The notes under the pieces: generated by a model
What the model saw: the letters and a program-made list of their open reading frames with translations, nothing else
Databases searched by the model: none
What the model was told of the DNA's origin: nothing
Source of the DNA: Eunapius fragilis
Taxonomy: Eukaryota > Porifera > Demospongiae > Spongillida > Spongillidae
Reading direction: 5' to 3'
DNA: 64,000 bases
NCBI GenBank assembly: GCA_963681505.1
Contig: OY811977.1
Span: forward strand, 1,381,171 to 1,445,170
Made by a program: the position numbers and the translations under genes
In this document: in pieces, positions 35,457 to 47,072 of the stretch
How the letters are laid out: the number at the start of each line of letters is the position of its first letter
Position numbering within the stretch: position 1 is the first letter of the stretch

Positions 35457-35485
<29 letters not shown>
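35456..35485. repeat. Poly-G tract
   Basis: About 28 G in a row after a purine-rich stretch, 250 bases downstream of gene A. Confidence 0.9.
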
Positions 35486-35487
<2 letters not shown>

Positions 35488-35590
35488 GATGATAAGTTGC
35501 ATGCAGGGTGAGGAGGAGAAGCCAAACAGAGTATTTTGTACCTAATGCTCTCTAATGCTCAGTATGTGGTGCATTTACGATCACGATATC

Positions 35591-35782
35591 ATGGGACAGT
35601 GTCCAGCATATTAACCCTTGTAGGTATTTTTCTTGATTTTCTGTGAATTGTGATGTTCCTCTATCAAATGAAAAATTATCAAAAAGTTGAAGTTACAAGT
35701 CATTAATTTTTTTAAATTTCAACGTAAGCGTTACTTTCCTTTTGCTTACATGCCCTTTAAAATAGATTTTGCTGAACACTTG
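35591..35782. mobile_element. MITE with GGACAGTGTCCAGCA inverted ends
   Basis: The left end is ATGGGACAGTGTCCAGCATA and the right end is TTTTGCTGAACACTTG. The right half (GTAAGCGTTACTTTCCTTTT) recurs near 20120-20190 (GTGAGCGTTACTTTTCTTTT...TTTGCTGGACACTGTCCCAT) and the end motif recurs near 30580-30605. So it is a dispersed small element. Confidence 0.5.
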
Positions 35783-36169
35783 TTTAGCTATAGTGAAAAC
35801 TTGAATTGATTTGTTAATAAATAAATGTTATTAACTTGCTAGAGTGACCGTTTGGCCAATTAATGTTGGATTAGGAAGCAAATGTAATACACAAACTGCT
35901 CTTAGGCTGTAGGTTTGAAGTGTTTCGCTTAGATGCGCAGAAACTGGATGCACGTCAGGACAAAGCATTTGCTCCGACTGAACAGAGTTAAGGGACGTTG
36001 TACAATCATTTGGAATGGATTCCAGCCTCTCAATTCACAATTGCTCACATGCAGCAAAGTAACATCATACATACCACATGTCAGTATAGAAGAATAAACA
36101 ACATCCCTTCATGTATATCAGTATGCAGAATGACGTGTTGTGTATTTATGCATATGATTCAGTGAAATT

Positions 36170-36440
36170 AATTATATATGGGCTGCAGCGGAGGAGACAG
36201 AGGTCAGGAAGCATAGGGCAAATGACCCCAAGTGTTCGGAGCTGGGTTGGGTGTGTATCCCACTTGCTGTGGAGACTTATGGGAATTGGGGTAGAGGCGC
36301 CCAACCTGCCTGGCCATCATCACTTCTTCCCACAAATGTAAGGTTCTCACTGAGATCTACAGCAGGCTAAACTTCACCCTTGCTAGGGCTGTGGCTAGAG
36401 CCTTACTGGCAAGAGGTGCACCTTCCCTTGGCCTCCTGGA
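36170..36440 (+). pseudogene. Decayed non-LTR retrotransposon C-terminal fragment
   Basis: Frame-broken translation reads EVRKHRANDPKCSELGWVCI and PLAVETYGNWG, then LNFTLARAVARAL. This is the segment after the reverse transcriptase in a LINE family that recurs at 45590-46860, 55260-56090 and 60360-60790. It is a short relic with no upstream RT domain. Confidence 0.6.
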
Positions 36441-37136
36441 CATACCTTGGATATTTCTGCATGTATTTCAAACAATTCCATATGATATGTAGTTAACTTA
36501 CATAGCTACTTATGATTATTGAATTCTTCAATTTGTGCTGCATGGTAAGCCTATATAAGTTCTTACTACCAGAGCAGCATGGCTGACTGGCAACCTGCTT
36601 GCACAGGCTACATGGCAGTAATTGAGACATTAGTTACATGTGACTAGGTGTGCTGTCAACAGGCCTTTCATGCTGTCTTGGCTCCCATTCAACCTTTGGC
36701 CAAAAAGCAGAGGTGTAGTCTACTGGCACCAGAGAATGAAAGCATTGTCACTGCATGATGAACAGTAGTACTACAGGGATGTGTGCTCAGCCAACTGCCA
36801 ATTGCTTCTGTTTCACTGTCAGGCAGATTGCAAGCATACAGCAATCCTCAAATGCTGCATTACTGGGCATGCAAAGCTGCAGTTTTTGCAATTGTACGCT
36901 GCATGCATGGAAAATACATGAAATGGCTGTATCATCGCGAATGACAGCGATTAAGCAACAGCAACCCCATGCATAATTGACCCAAATTTGCTTTCATACA
37001 ATGAAATTGAGGGCGCCATGAATATGCAATGAATTGAATTTTCCACTGGGTGTGTACTGTTCCGAGCCACAGGGACATCACAGCTCATCACACTTCGCAT
37101 CGTTTTCAATTAAGCAATAAATTTCAGTATTGCTTT

Positions 37137-37196
<60 letters not shown>

Positions 37197-38252
37197 CTAG
37201 AGAAAGAGTATGTGTGAGTATGTGTGGGTTGCTGTCATTTAATTCATAAGTCATGCGTTGTATTCATCATTATATATACATGTATATACGACATCAACCT
37301 AAACATGTTGTACAGCAGGGCTTGGTCAGACAGACGGCCATAAACTAATTGTGCATGTCTTGTGATGCAAGGTGAGAAAAGTGTACAAAGGTTTATTGTT
37401 CATTATCTTCCACACCCCTCCCCCACCCCTCCCCTCTCCCACCCCTCAAAAAAAAAAGAAATCTTGTTTAAATGCTAACACATCATAAGAATTAAGCAAC
37501 AGCACGGCATCATTTGAAATGCCTACATATTGTATAGTCTGTAAAATTTTAAACTGAAAAATTCACTGAACATGTGTGCACACAGGGAATGCATAATGAT
37601 GCATCCTTCAGTAGGAGATGAATGAAATAAATGCCAACATTTCTGAGGAGATTAATCATATATATCAGTAACCCACTTGTTGGTTTGTGCTACTCAGTTC
37701 AGGCCTAAATGCACCAGCTATACTTTGAGAACTGCATTTACACATTAGCTCACCTGATCCAGATCCTCACAGTTTGTACATAAAATGCATATACGGTACT
37801 AGTTTGTATCAGTATACACAAGAACTGTTTTGTAATATGACGACAAGCAATTGAGAGTTATGCTTTCTTCTTTACTAAGTGTGACTTCATTTGCATGCTT
37901 CCTTGCAATATACACATGCTATCCCTTGCTATACATTATAAACTATACGATGATTTCATATAGCAATCATTTCTATATGGAACCTTGCTAACGCAGGTTC
38001 TGATCAGGTATATCGGTATACACAATGCTATCCTTGCATGGTACCTCGTACACTTGGCTGTTTGGGTTATCATGTGTACGAGAGAAGGACATAACCGCTT
38101 TGTTACATTCGTCTACGAATCGTTGTTGTCTTGGCAATCCACGTGCATGGACGGGGGAAAAAGGGTAGACAGAAAAGCAAAAAGGGAGAAAGGAAATAAC
38201 GCATGCGCATTAGAGGCGTCGCATAATTACATGAACACATAACATGTTTTCA
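36441..38252. other. Spacer upstream of gene B, no gene recognised
   Basis: Apart from the compound microsatellite at 37137 and a C-rich stretch near 37415, I see only AT-rich unique-looking sequence. The short open frames show no family features. Confidence 0.5.
37137..37196. repeat. Compound (TG)n(AG)n microsatellite
   Basis: About 35 bases of TG followed directly by about 24 bases of AG, in the otherwise featureless spacer between genes A and B. Confidence 0.9.
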
Positions 38253-38258
38253 TATAAA
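38253..38258 (+). promoter_or_regulatory. TATA box of gene B
   Basis: TATAAA lies 58 bases before the ATG at 38311, matching the layout of genes A and E. Confidence 0.5.
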
Positions 38259-38310
38259 TTTGACCCATTTTGGATCAGTTTCACACACTGATCGGACCTC
38301 CTGCAAAAAG

Positions 38311-39751
38311 ATGGTGCAGACATGGCTATGCAGCGTGGCTCTTCTGGCGTGTGTAGCAACGGTAATAATTTGCTGTAGAAGAGTGATACAGTATAGGGTG
38401 CATGCAATATAGAACGGTATAGAGTGTATTACAAGCATATAGTAACTATATATATATTTCATTATCCGTTGGGCTATTTGTTGTAATCCCTCCTCCATTA
38501 TCTCTCTTTCACACTTGCAAGAAAAACTGTGTTTTAAGATAGATTAAATCTCCTTCCATTTATTATATATCTTTTTTTGTGCAGTTTGTGTCCGCTACTA
38601 ACGTCAAGTGTCCGATGCAAAACTGCGCTATCGGACAGATGCAAGATCCCATCACGTGTACGTGTGTAGGCGCCAAGGGTGTCGCCGATTTGAAAGGACT
38701 TACCCCGTTGTCATTGAAAGGACTTACCCCGTTGTCGTTGAAAGGTTTTAACCCTTTACCCGCCCTAGCCGCCTGCAATCTTGCGTGTCCTAGCAACCAG
38801 GTGCTGAACCGGCAGACCTGCAGCTGTCAGTGCCTCAATCAGGTCGCGTGCTTCCCGGGTCAATTTTTCGACACCGCTACCTGCCAGTGCAGATGTAACC
38901 AACAGACGGCGTGTCTCGGCGCCCAGCTGTTTAACCCTCAGACATGCCAATGCATGTGCCCTTCCTTGATGCAGTGTTCTCCTAACCAAATATTTAGCCA
39001 GGTTAACTGCCGCTGCGAAACGATTGCCCCGCTTGCCCCGCTCTGCCAGAACTCTTGCCAGCAGCCGCAGCGACTGAACACGCAGACCTGCCAGTGCGAG
39101 TGCCCGGCCGTCATCCCTTGTCCCGCAGGCCAGACATTCAGCTACACGAGCTGCAGCTGTCAATCGGTGTGTGGAGCTGTGCAGCAGGTGTGCCCGTTCC
39201 CCATGGCCTTCGACTTCACTCGGTGTCAGTGCGCGTGTCCGAACTTAATGTTCGGCCTATCCTCCTGCGGGGCGGGGCAGAGGTTCAACCCGACCACGTG
39301 CGCCTGCGAGTGTTCCCCGAGCGCCGCAAGCAGCTGCAACTCCCTCCAGCAGCTCGACCCTAACACCTGCCAGTGCAAGTGTATGCAGGTGATGGCAATC
39401 GTATCGGCGGCCCAAGCGCCACCGCAGCTCAACAACCCGTGGTTCCCCTTCATGTTCCCCCAGCCTGCTCAAATCGTTTCGGACGTTGTCTCCGCTGGTA
39501 CAAAGAAAGGAACACGTAAAGGAACCCGTAAAGGCAGACGAGACGCGGAGAAGCTTCTTCGAATTGCACGTGGCCCTCATACCAAGGCACGCACCCAGGC
39601 TGTTTCCCAGACCAGCAGCTACCAATTCGTCCAACCTCAGATGGTGGCGCCATACCCAGCCCAATTCCCAGCCCAGCTCCCAGTCCAGTACCAAATGCTT
39701 CCGATTTGCCCAGTTGGGCAGGTGGCTGATGCCTTTTGCAATTGCCACTGA
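38311..39751 (+). CDS. Gene B: secreted C-x10-C-x-C-x-C module protein, 405 aa, close paralog of gene E
   Basis: Exon 1 38311..38361 (MVQTWLCSVALLACVAT) and exon 2 38585..39751, phase 0. The intron splits the signal peptide, whose cut is likely after FVSA. Ten 10-spaced modules are present, for example CAIGQMQDPITCTC, CFPGQFFDTATCQCRC, CLGAQLFNPQTCQC, CQQPQRLNTQTCQCEC, CGAGQRFNPTTCACEC and CNSLQQLDPNTCQCKC, plus the terminal CPVGQVADAFCNCH. Between the first and second modules is a repeat LKGLTPLS (three copies) not found in E. After the modules come GTKKGTRKGTRKGRR, then LLRIARGPHTKARTQ and a Pro/Gln stretch. The module block is almost base-for-base the same as in gene E. Function unknown; probably extracellular. 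Confidence 0.85.
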
Positions 39752-40663
39752 AACAAATTAAAAACTAACAATGAATTAACTTGATTATGATAGTAGTATA
39801 TGTTTTAAACTTTAATACTAATAGTGGTTTTTTTACGCATGTCAGTTTATTAATGAATATACCTATATATTCTTTTATTTTTTATCAATGATATCATGTA
39901 CAGGGTTACAATGTTATTATACAAGTAGTAACTTCATATCAGCTAGTTGCAGATTTCAATTTAACTCGTTTGAAATGAAGTCGATGTTGTCAATTCTAAA
40001 CCTGCATGCACGCACTACTCCCAACATCATGCATATGCTCCGCCTCATACATATCACATGTATATATTCCGTTATGCACACCAGTACTATTCAGTACACA
40101 ATGTACTACACATACTGCCAATTAACACATGAGCAGGGGCCAACTATTTTGACTATATATTTAGAGGAAGTGCATGGGCCCACATCTCGATCATCTTGGA
40201 AAAAGCCCTTAAAAACCGAGTTCAAGCTGACCAAATTGTTCATGAAGTGCAGCCGCATGCAGACTTTTACTGCCATAGCCGATGCCACCATGATCAGTTT
40301 TGAGCCGTTATGCGTCAACTGCTTTGAACCATTCTCTCTTGTACACATGTATATAGCTGCATCCTCACAATATTGTGAAAAAGCGCGGTTATATCTGCCA
40401 GTAACCTAAGTCATGCGCACGCGCATACATTCTTCACATCACGTGCTCCATCCCCTGAGAAGCCTACACCCCTAAGTTCCCACACTATCTTCGATCTTAT
40501 CAATCATGGACTGTAACGTGACAACGCATACATGTAGCCTACGCTTCCATATTCTGCTGGGAGCATATTTCTGTCTAATTCATTCCTCAAACGACAGAAA
40601 AATGTATTTTCTTCTGGGTGCGTTATATATCGCTTAATAATAATTGTTATGCATAATAATATA

Positions 40664-40951
40664 TTAAATAAAAACATTCTCTAACGAGAGAGTTGTTGGT
40701 ATATAGGATTGACCAATGGTGGTGTAAAAAGCACGGAAACAAGAGTGACAGATATTTTACTGGAAAATTGAAATAGGCCTATGTTTAGCCCATTACTCAG
40801 GCATGCACTGTTATTTTGTGAGTGTGCTAAATATAGGCCTATTTCAATTTTCCAGTAAAATATCTGTCATTCTTGTTTCCGTGCTTTTTACACCACCATT
40901 GGTCAATCCTATATACCAACAACTCTCTCGTTAGAGAATGATTTTATTTAC
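40664..40951. mobile_element. Foldback MITE, nearly full-length palindrome
   Basis: Arms of about 120 bases are near-perfect reverse complements (TGGTGGTGTAAAAAGCACGG versus CCGTGCTTTTTACACCACCA), with a loop around 40800. Three relatives lie at 48267-48557, 58566-58855 and 59899-60191, all sharing GGTGGTGTAAAAAG and ends like AAATAAAAACATTCTCTA. Confidence 0.85.
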
Positions 40952-41003
40952 TTGTTTCATAAGTTTTTTTTCGCCCTATAATATCTTTAATTATTATTAT
41001 TTT

Positions 41004-41475
41004 TTAAATAAGAATTAGTTGAATGTATGATGATGTGTCCTCGCCCACGCCCTCTTCTTCTTCGAGGACATCCTCCTCCCTGGCCTCCTCGCCATGCTTG
41101 TTCTGGCCAGGTGGGCCAGGGTGGCAGTAGCCATGCAGGCCAGGAGGGAGCACTGCTGGTGGTGGTGGGGGGAGCGCTGGTGGTGGTGGGTGGGGGCAGC
41201 ACTGGTGGTGGTGGTGGGGGCAGCACTGGTGGTGGTGGTGGTGGGGGCAGCACTGGTGGTGGTGGTGGTGGGGGCAGCGCTGCTTCAGAAGGTGGCAGGG
41301 TGAAAGGGAGAGGAGTCGGAGGATGAATGTAGTCATCCTCTCCCTCCTCCGACCCCTTGTTGGTGAAAAAACCTCTGAGGTCTTCAGCTGCCATCTCCAT
41401 GTACGTGACAGAGGGTATGATTAATTTTTTACCTCTTTCTTTTTTCAAGCAAAGTGCAAAGCCTAGAATCAACAT
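41004..41475 (-). other. Possible Pro-rich coding remnant over a GGT/GCA minisatellite
   Basis: The minus strand reads MEMAAEDLRGFFTNKGSEEG and EDDYIHPPTPLPFTLPP, then a Pro-rich tract encoded by a 27-30 bp VNTR (41155-41282). It then continues, in a different frame, as HGYCHPGPPGQNKHGEEARE and an acidic end. The non-repeat parts look more protein-like than chance. A length change in the VNTR could explain the frame switch. No family is recognised; it could be an exon, a pseudogene or chance. Confidence 0.25.
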
Positions 41476-41880
41476 AGTATTAAATTTTTACCTCTTTTTG
41501 CAAAGTATATTATTCAGCGGATGAGTGACTTTCATACCTTGCAAAGCCATAACACGTGTGTAGACTGCAGTGCTAAAAATCTATTGGTCCAATTTCATCA
41601 TATAAATGACAGGGAGGGAAGGGGTGTATGTGTGTCAGTTGTGCTAAAAATCTATTGGTCAAATTTGATCCAGTAAAAATGCTCCCATCTAAACATGGAG
41701 GTGTAGCCTACATGCAATAGATGGATAGTGTGGGAACTCATGAAGTGAACTACATGGCTCAGTGTAGATCGATAAGTAAGGAAGCCTTATCAGATTAAAA
41801 CAATAGACATTACTGTACACACAGTTGAGTCACCAAGCATGCTTTACATGTGGAGTGAATGGTTTTGTGCAGATCCGTGC

Positions 41881-43560
41881 TGTACATAGTCGGGTGGGCC
41901 CTACTACCCCGTTTGGTCAGGTAGTAGGGCGACAAGCCCGACCAAACGCGGTGGTAGGCCGCCCGACTAAGCTGTACAAATGTTGCATGGACAGCTTTTT
42001 AATGTTAATTAATACAACATGCCATAACATACCTTTGGGTGGTAGTAGTAGTTCTGTGACCCCTGCGGTACCGCGTCCTCTCGGAAGAACATTTAGCCAA
42101 TCGGACAGCGGGGTCATTCCAATACCGACTCCTTTTAGATGCTTTAATGGCAGCTGAATTGTCCTCGTATTTCTACCTGTTAGCAGCGCGGTTTCCCTCG
42201 AGGTCCTCTTCATATCGCCGCCTTTTAGCAGCACGGTTCTCCTCGCGTTAGTTAGTGCGTTGTAGTTGTCGCATCTGTACAGAGGCCATTTTCTTTTCGG
42301 GATCGGCCTTGTAGCTGTCGCGTACAGAGCCTGAGGCCTTCTTCTTTTCGGGATCGGCCTTGCAGCTGTCGCGAACAGAGGCCTCCTTCTTTTCGTGATC
42401 GGCCTTGTAGCTGTCGCTAACAACAGAGGCCTTCTTTTTTTCGGGATTGGCCTTGTAGAGCGCTCGGTCTTTAGCTTTGTTCTCGTCTTGCTTTTGGAGG
42501 TATTCCGCTCATTGCATTGATCTCTTCTTTTGATTACACAAAGGCATTTTTAGAATATTAAAACCTTTCATGACGTAAAGCAAAATTATGTATTACGATA
42601 ATAATAACCATGAGGATAAAATAAAAACATGAAATACATACAATTAGATGATAAGCAATTTAAAAAAAAGAGAAATAATAAGACAATAAATTTAATCCAT
42701 GAATGAGGCCAGAGGAGCACCATCTTCAAACCCCAGCCCACTTCTCCATTTGGTGCGGGATCCTCTAAGACAGAGGCTCACTGCTCGAACCCCTGCAAAA
42801 GCAAGCCGTGATCTGACATAGCTGCTGGTAATGGAATAGGCTTTGTCCCACTTGGAAGACAGAGCAGTGGCCATGTGCTTTAGGAAGTGACTAGCCTCTT
42901 TGTGTAGTAGTCCGTCCACAGAAAGGACTACTTCACTAGCCAAAGTAACAACTAAACTGCGATAGGAACATCAATAAATTTAGTGCAGGTTAGAGTATTA
43001 ATACTGCCTAAAATTATTAATAAAAATCATTATTAAATAGAACTTGATATTATATGTGTCTATATGACATGTAAGGATAACGTGCCGGTAAATTTCGAAG
43101 CGATTGGTACTATTTCCGTTTTTCAAAACCGTTCGTAGCTCGAGTTATACCTTCCTAAGAAGAAGAAGACGACGACGACCAAGAATTATTTTAGGACTGG
43201 GCACGAGAAACAGGAAATTGTTTGTTTCTCTATAACCACACCGTTTTATGACACGGAACCAACGTAGAACTGTAGGTCGTTGTGCTCTCATTCCATCGCG
43301 ATAAAGAGATAAGCGATCCGTTTCTCCGTTGTCCCTCCAGACGCTAGTGAAGTTTTATTAATGACATTCATCAACCCTCAATCAAGCCTATTTGAACCTG
43401 CTGCCGCAGGTTCAGATAGTGTATGCGCACGTGTGAGGTTGTGTAACCCCTTCTCAATTGTACTCGCATTATGTATTACAATCCAACTAACTTTCTCGTT
43501 AGGGAATGTATTAGGGATTACGTGTAGTATTTATTCCCCGTGTAGGAATTGAAGCGCCCT
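41881..43560 (-). pseudogene. Degenerate transposon with DPEKKKAS-type repeats (minus strand)
   Basis: From the ATG near 42550 the minus strand reads (with a stop and frameshift) KDRALYKANPEKKKAS, DSYKADHEKKEASVRD, SCKADPEKKKAS, DSYKADPEKKMAS. These are basic 15-19 residue repeats encoded by about 55-bp DNA repeats. Upstream, 43136-43260 is homologous in reverse orientation to 47210-47360 and to 59210-59340, and the outer end near 43480-43530 (CTTTCTCGTTAGGGAATG) resembles the foldback MITE ends. A second fragment at 42692-42943 (minus; SRLAFAGVRAVSLCLRGSRT, KWRSGLG) resembles an end segment of another mobile-element protein. No intact gene remains. Confidence 0.55.
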
Positions 43561-44211
43561 GAAACCATATGCGTGCATTATAGCAAAATAGAACGGATAA
43601 AAATGGGACTGGGCACGAGCTCTGCATTGAGTAATCAACGTTTCATTTATGGTTTCACCGTTGTAATAGGAATGATTTTCCCGGGGCGGGAGGAGGCGAC
43701 CCCCCCCCCCCCCTCCCCCCCATCCGTGATGCCTCTCACAGCAAAAAATAATAATATAATCATCTAAAAAATCAATGATTGATTGAACACCCAGGCACAT
43801 CCTGATACATTCTGATACAGACTATATCAATCTTGATTTGCGTTTTTTCTGTGTCTGCCTGCTTTCATGTACATGTATATGCTGCATGATTTAAGCGTTT
43901 GCGTAGTTAGTAATCCACCGAAGTTAGCGCGGCACGCATGTCAGTATATACATACAGCTGCATGCAAGTGTGTGCAAGCTGGCTGCAGTGACTCAATTTG
44001 CCAATTTAAAAAAAAAAATTGCATAACAACAGTTCAATTCAAGTCATCCTCCATGCATGGCCGCGGTCATTCAGTGTGTTGTCCTAAAGGTCATACATGA
44101 CATACCCGCCACAATACACTTGGCGAGCAGAGCCTAGCACTTTTCTATTTAGTCTGACCGCTAACAATTACTTGGCACTACTTGCAACGCTGGCCGAACG
44201 CTTAGATATCG

Positions 44212-45292
44212 ATGAGGAACCTCCACGGAGGAAGATTGTTGCGGTCCTTCGTCGCGCTATGCCTACTGGCGGGGACGGTAGGTTATATATTCGCGCTCCT
44301 TGCATGCGTGCATAGCTAATAGCGTACTGATATTAGCAGCAGACGACTTCAATATAGCTGCATATAGTGCTCGAGTTAGCGTTTTATAGCGAATTATACG
44401 TTTTGAAGACTGCATGATTCCAACTAAGTTTGGTCATCGTTTAATTTCAGTATTATAATAGCGAGTATGTATATGCATGTTTGTCTTCTTGGTCCGGCAG
44501 GTCCTTGGGGCACAGCAACCCTTCCGATGCCCGCGATATCAGAGGTTTGACTTGAAACTCTTCAGGTGTGTTCAATGTAAGCCCTGCAAAACTGGCCTAA
44601 GCCTACACCCGTATTCCTGCCAGTGCAAGTGCTTACACAAAACCGTATGTGCAAACGGGGACTACTTCGACGTGGACACCTGCAGATGTGTTTCTCGCGC
44701 GACAGTGTGCAACAACACCGCTTGCCCGGGTAGTACGGTACTGGATCCGACCACGTGTGCCTGCTCCTGCCCGGCACACCCTCAGTGTAACTCGCTTCAG
44801 AGTCTGAGGCAAGATACTTGCGAGTGCGTGTGCAATAGCGTGATGCCAGCACCTGAAAGGACGAGGACCATGGCAACCGGTACAAGAACGGGAAGTAAGT
44901 CGCGCGGATGCCCAGGAAGCCGAGGTGCAACTCCAAACGGGAAGAGAAGCAAAACATGCACCAAGGGGGGTGCAACCCCCAAGAACAAAAATAAACCGAA
45001 AGTTGCGGTGCCAGACCCCCCGAAGAGCTCCGTCAAAGTCTCAAAACCGGCGGCTACAAAAAAAAAGCCCAGGAGGGACTCAGCGCACCAATCATGGAGG
45101 CTCAAGCCTAGGCACGTCACGCTGCGGAGCGAGACGAGTAAAAGGACTCCAAAAGGCACCATAACGCCGCGCAGCAGAACTGGACCGGGTACAAGGCACA
45201 CTGCCGGCTTCTCGCCGCCATCCATAATACGCGGGGATGCCTGTCCTCTGGGGCAGTCCTTGAATAAGGCGACGTGCCAGTGCATGTACTGA
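44212..45292 (+). CDS. Gene C: divergent secreted C-x10-C-x-C module protein with long basic tail, 285 aa
   Basis: Exon 1 44212..44277 (MRNLHGGRLLRSFVALCLLA) and exon 2 44501..45292, phase 0, the same architecture as A, B and E. Modules: CKTGLSLHPYSCQCKC, CANGDYFDVDTCRC, CPGSTVLDPTTCACSC and CNSLQSLRQDTCECVC, with a less regular first one (CPRYQRFDLKLFRC). The NSLQ...C-x-C-x-C-NSVM segment aligns with the last internal module of A, B and E. A long Lys/Arg/Thr/Pro-rich tail follows, with repeated dibasic and tribasic sites (KKKPRRDS) and two extra Cys. The chain ends in CPLGQSLNKATCQCMY, the counterpart of the terminal CPxGQ module. It is the most divergent plus-strand member. Function unknown. 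Confidence 0.8.
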
Positions 45293-45589
45293 GGGAGAAT
45301 GTAATTATTTATAATTATGTATGTGTGTTTTTAAAATATTAATTGTCGCGTGTTCCGAGGCACTGATGCATGCACAGTTGCTTCTTGTATAGTTGTAAAA
45401 GATGGCTACTTTAATTTCGCGGTGCAACTATAATTAAATGTCTAGGGGTTATTTTTATTATTTAATACACAATAACTCAGTTTACGCATTCAAACTACTA
45501 CACTAAAGATACATAATAATCCATAATAATTATTACATAATTGATGTGGCCTTACAGTCAGGTTAACCTAGACAGGGTGGCTCTGCAAT

Positions 45590-46860
45590 TGGCTCTCACT
45601 AAGGCCAACTCTAGACGGCTGTATAGTCTGAAGATGGTCTTGGACTTGGGTTGGTTAGCCTGGTGGAAAGGTGACCTGCAAGCTTAAAAAAGGCCGCCCC
45701 TGCTGTAGCACCCCAACACCCATAGGTCTCAATCACAAGTGAGATGCAGATCCGACCCAATTCCTCCTCACACCAGAGATCATATATAGATCTCTGCTCA
45801 CACTTCTGTTATGCTTTTTGTTCTCGGCCACAAGGGCTGCCAAACCCACCGTCATGCTTGCTTCTAGCAAAGCACTTGAATGTAGCGTGGACGTGACAGA
45901 CAAGTCAAAGGCAGCAGGTATGCCAAGGTCCCAGTTAGGGATAAGAACATCTGCAGGGCGGGATTGTGAATTGGACCCAGCCCCATAGCCCATCTCCAGA
46001 CATGGACCCAGGCAAGCACGTTGGCAGAAGTCTAAAAAAAACATCCCGGAGCTTATTATGGTGCGAAACCACATCCCCTCCATGCTTACAACTGTGGGAG
46101 TGATGGCCAAAGTCATCCAACACAAAGGAAGGACAGTGAGGGCAACTTCGGCCTTAGACCACCGGGATACCCACCCACCACTTTAGTGCCACTTGAAACT
46201 CTGCAGGCTCCAAGTGGAGGTTGAGTCGAGGGGATGAGGGAGTGACGGACAGCCAGGCAGAGGCGTGGGGGGAAGAGATGGACAAAAGACGAGCCCTGTC
46301 AGTCAAGGTTGCGCTTGAAAAAGGTTACTGAACTGTCAGTCTTCAATCTTGGAAGATAAAACCTTCTGTGGGAATTGCCTACCAACTCAGGTGTGAGGGA
46401 ATCCTGGGAGTCCACAAGACTATTGTAAAGGTGGACTGAAGAGGACAGATACTTACCAGACGAAAGGGAAAGGCCTGAAGACTGAAATGAAGCTATGTAT
46501 GCTGCAGGGGAATGGCAAGATAGGCGCCGAAGCCCTAAGCCCCCCCTCTTTAAGCCAAGTTGTGCCTGCTGCCAGGTGGAGGCAGAAGCATCCACTGCAG
46601 TACATTCCGAGAAGCATTGCTGCACGCAATCATCAAACAGGGCAAAGGCCTCCTTAACTAGGAGAGGTGGAGTATTTCTAGATAGGTGCACCAGTCTACA
46701 ATAGCTCCCACATTATTGTTTAAGTAGAAGTAGGGCTACCTGGGGGTCGATAGGACCCATAGCTTCTAACTGCTGAAATAACTTGGAAGCTTCTGACTGC
46801 TTCTGGGCTACAAACTTTGCGCAGAACACTAGGTCACCTATGGGAGCCCCCAGGATAGGG
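45590..46860 (-). pseudogene. Non-LTR retrotransposon fragment, reverse-transcriptase thumb to C-terminus (minus)
   Basis: The minus strand reads ILGAPIGDLVFCAKFVAQKQ at the start. Next come LVHLSRNTPPLLVKEAFALF, SECTAVDAS, WQQAQLGLKRGGLGLRRLSC and HSPAAYIASF. Later, across frameshifts, it reads GHHSHSCKHGGDVVSHHNKL, RPADVLIPNW, PAAFDLSVTSTL and LVIETYGCWGA. This is the C-terminal half of a LINE-like ORF. It lies between genes C and D and is disrupted. Confidence 0.7.
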
Positions 46861-47072
46861 GTTAATAAATTTATCCAAAGTGTAATAAATTAAACCTGCT
46901 AAACACACAATAATTTCTAAAATGTTATATAAGGATTCGATACAATTTCCTTTTCCCTCCATCGGTATAGAATTAAGCTGGCGGGGGAGCTCATGGGCAC
47001 TGAAGGGAGCAAGAAGTGAGGTATAAGGTGGATTGGGGTGTGTGGGTGGTGTATTTTCCCGCATCCATACAG

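Noticed and set aside
44925-45164. Basic Arg/Lys-rich overlapping frame in gene C
   Set aside because: It is an out-of-frame shadow of the gene C tail, which is fixed by the signal exon phase and the terminal CPLGQ module.
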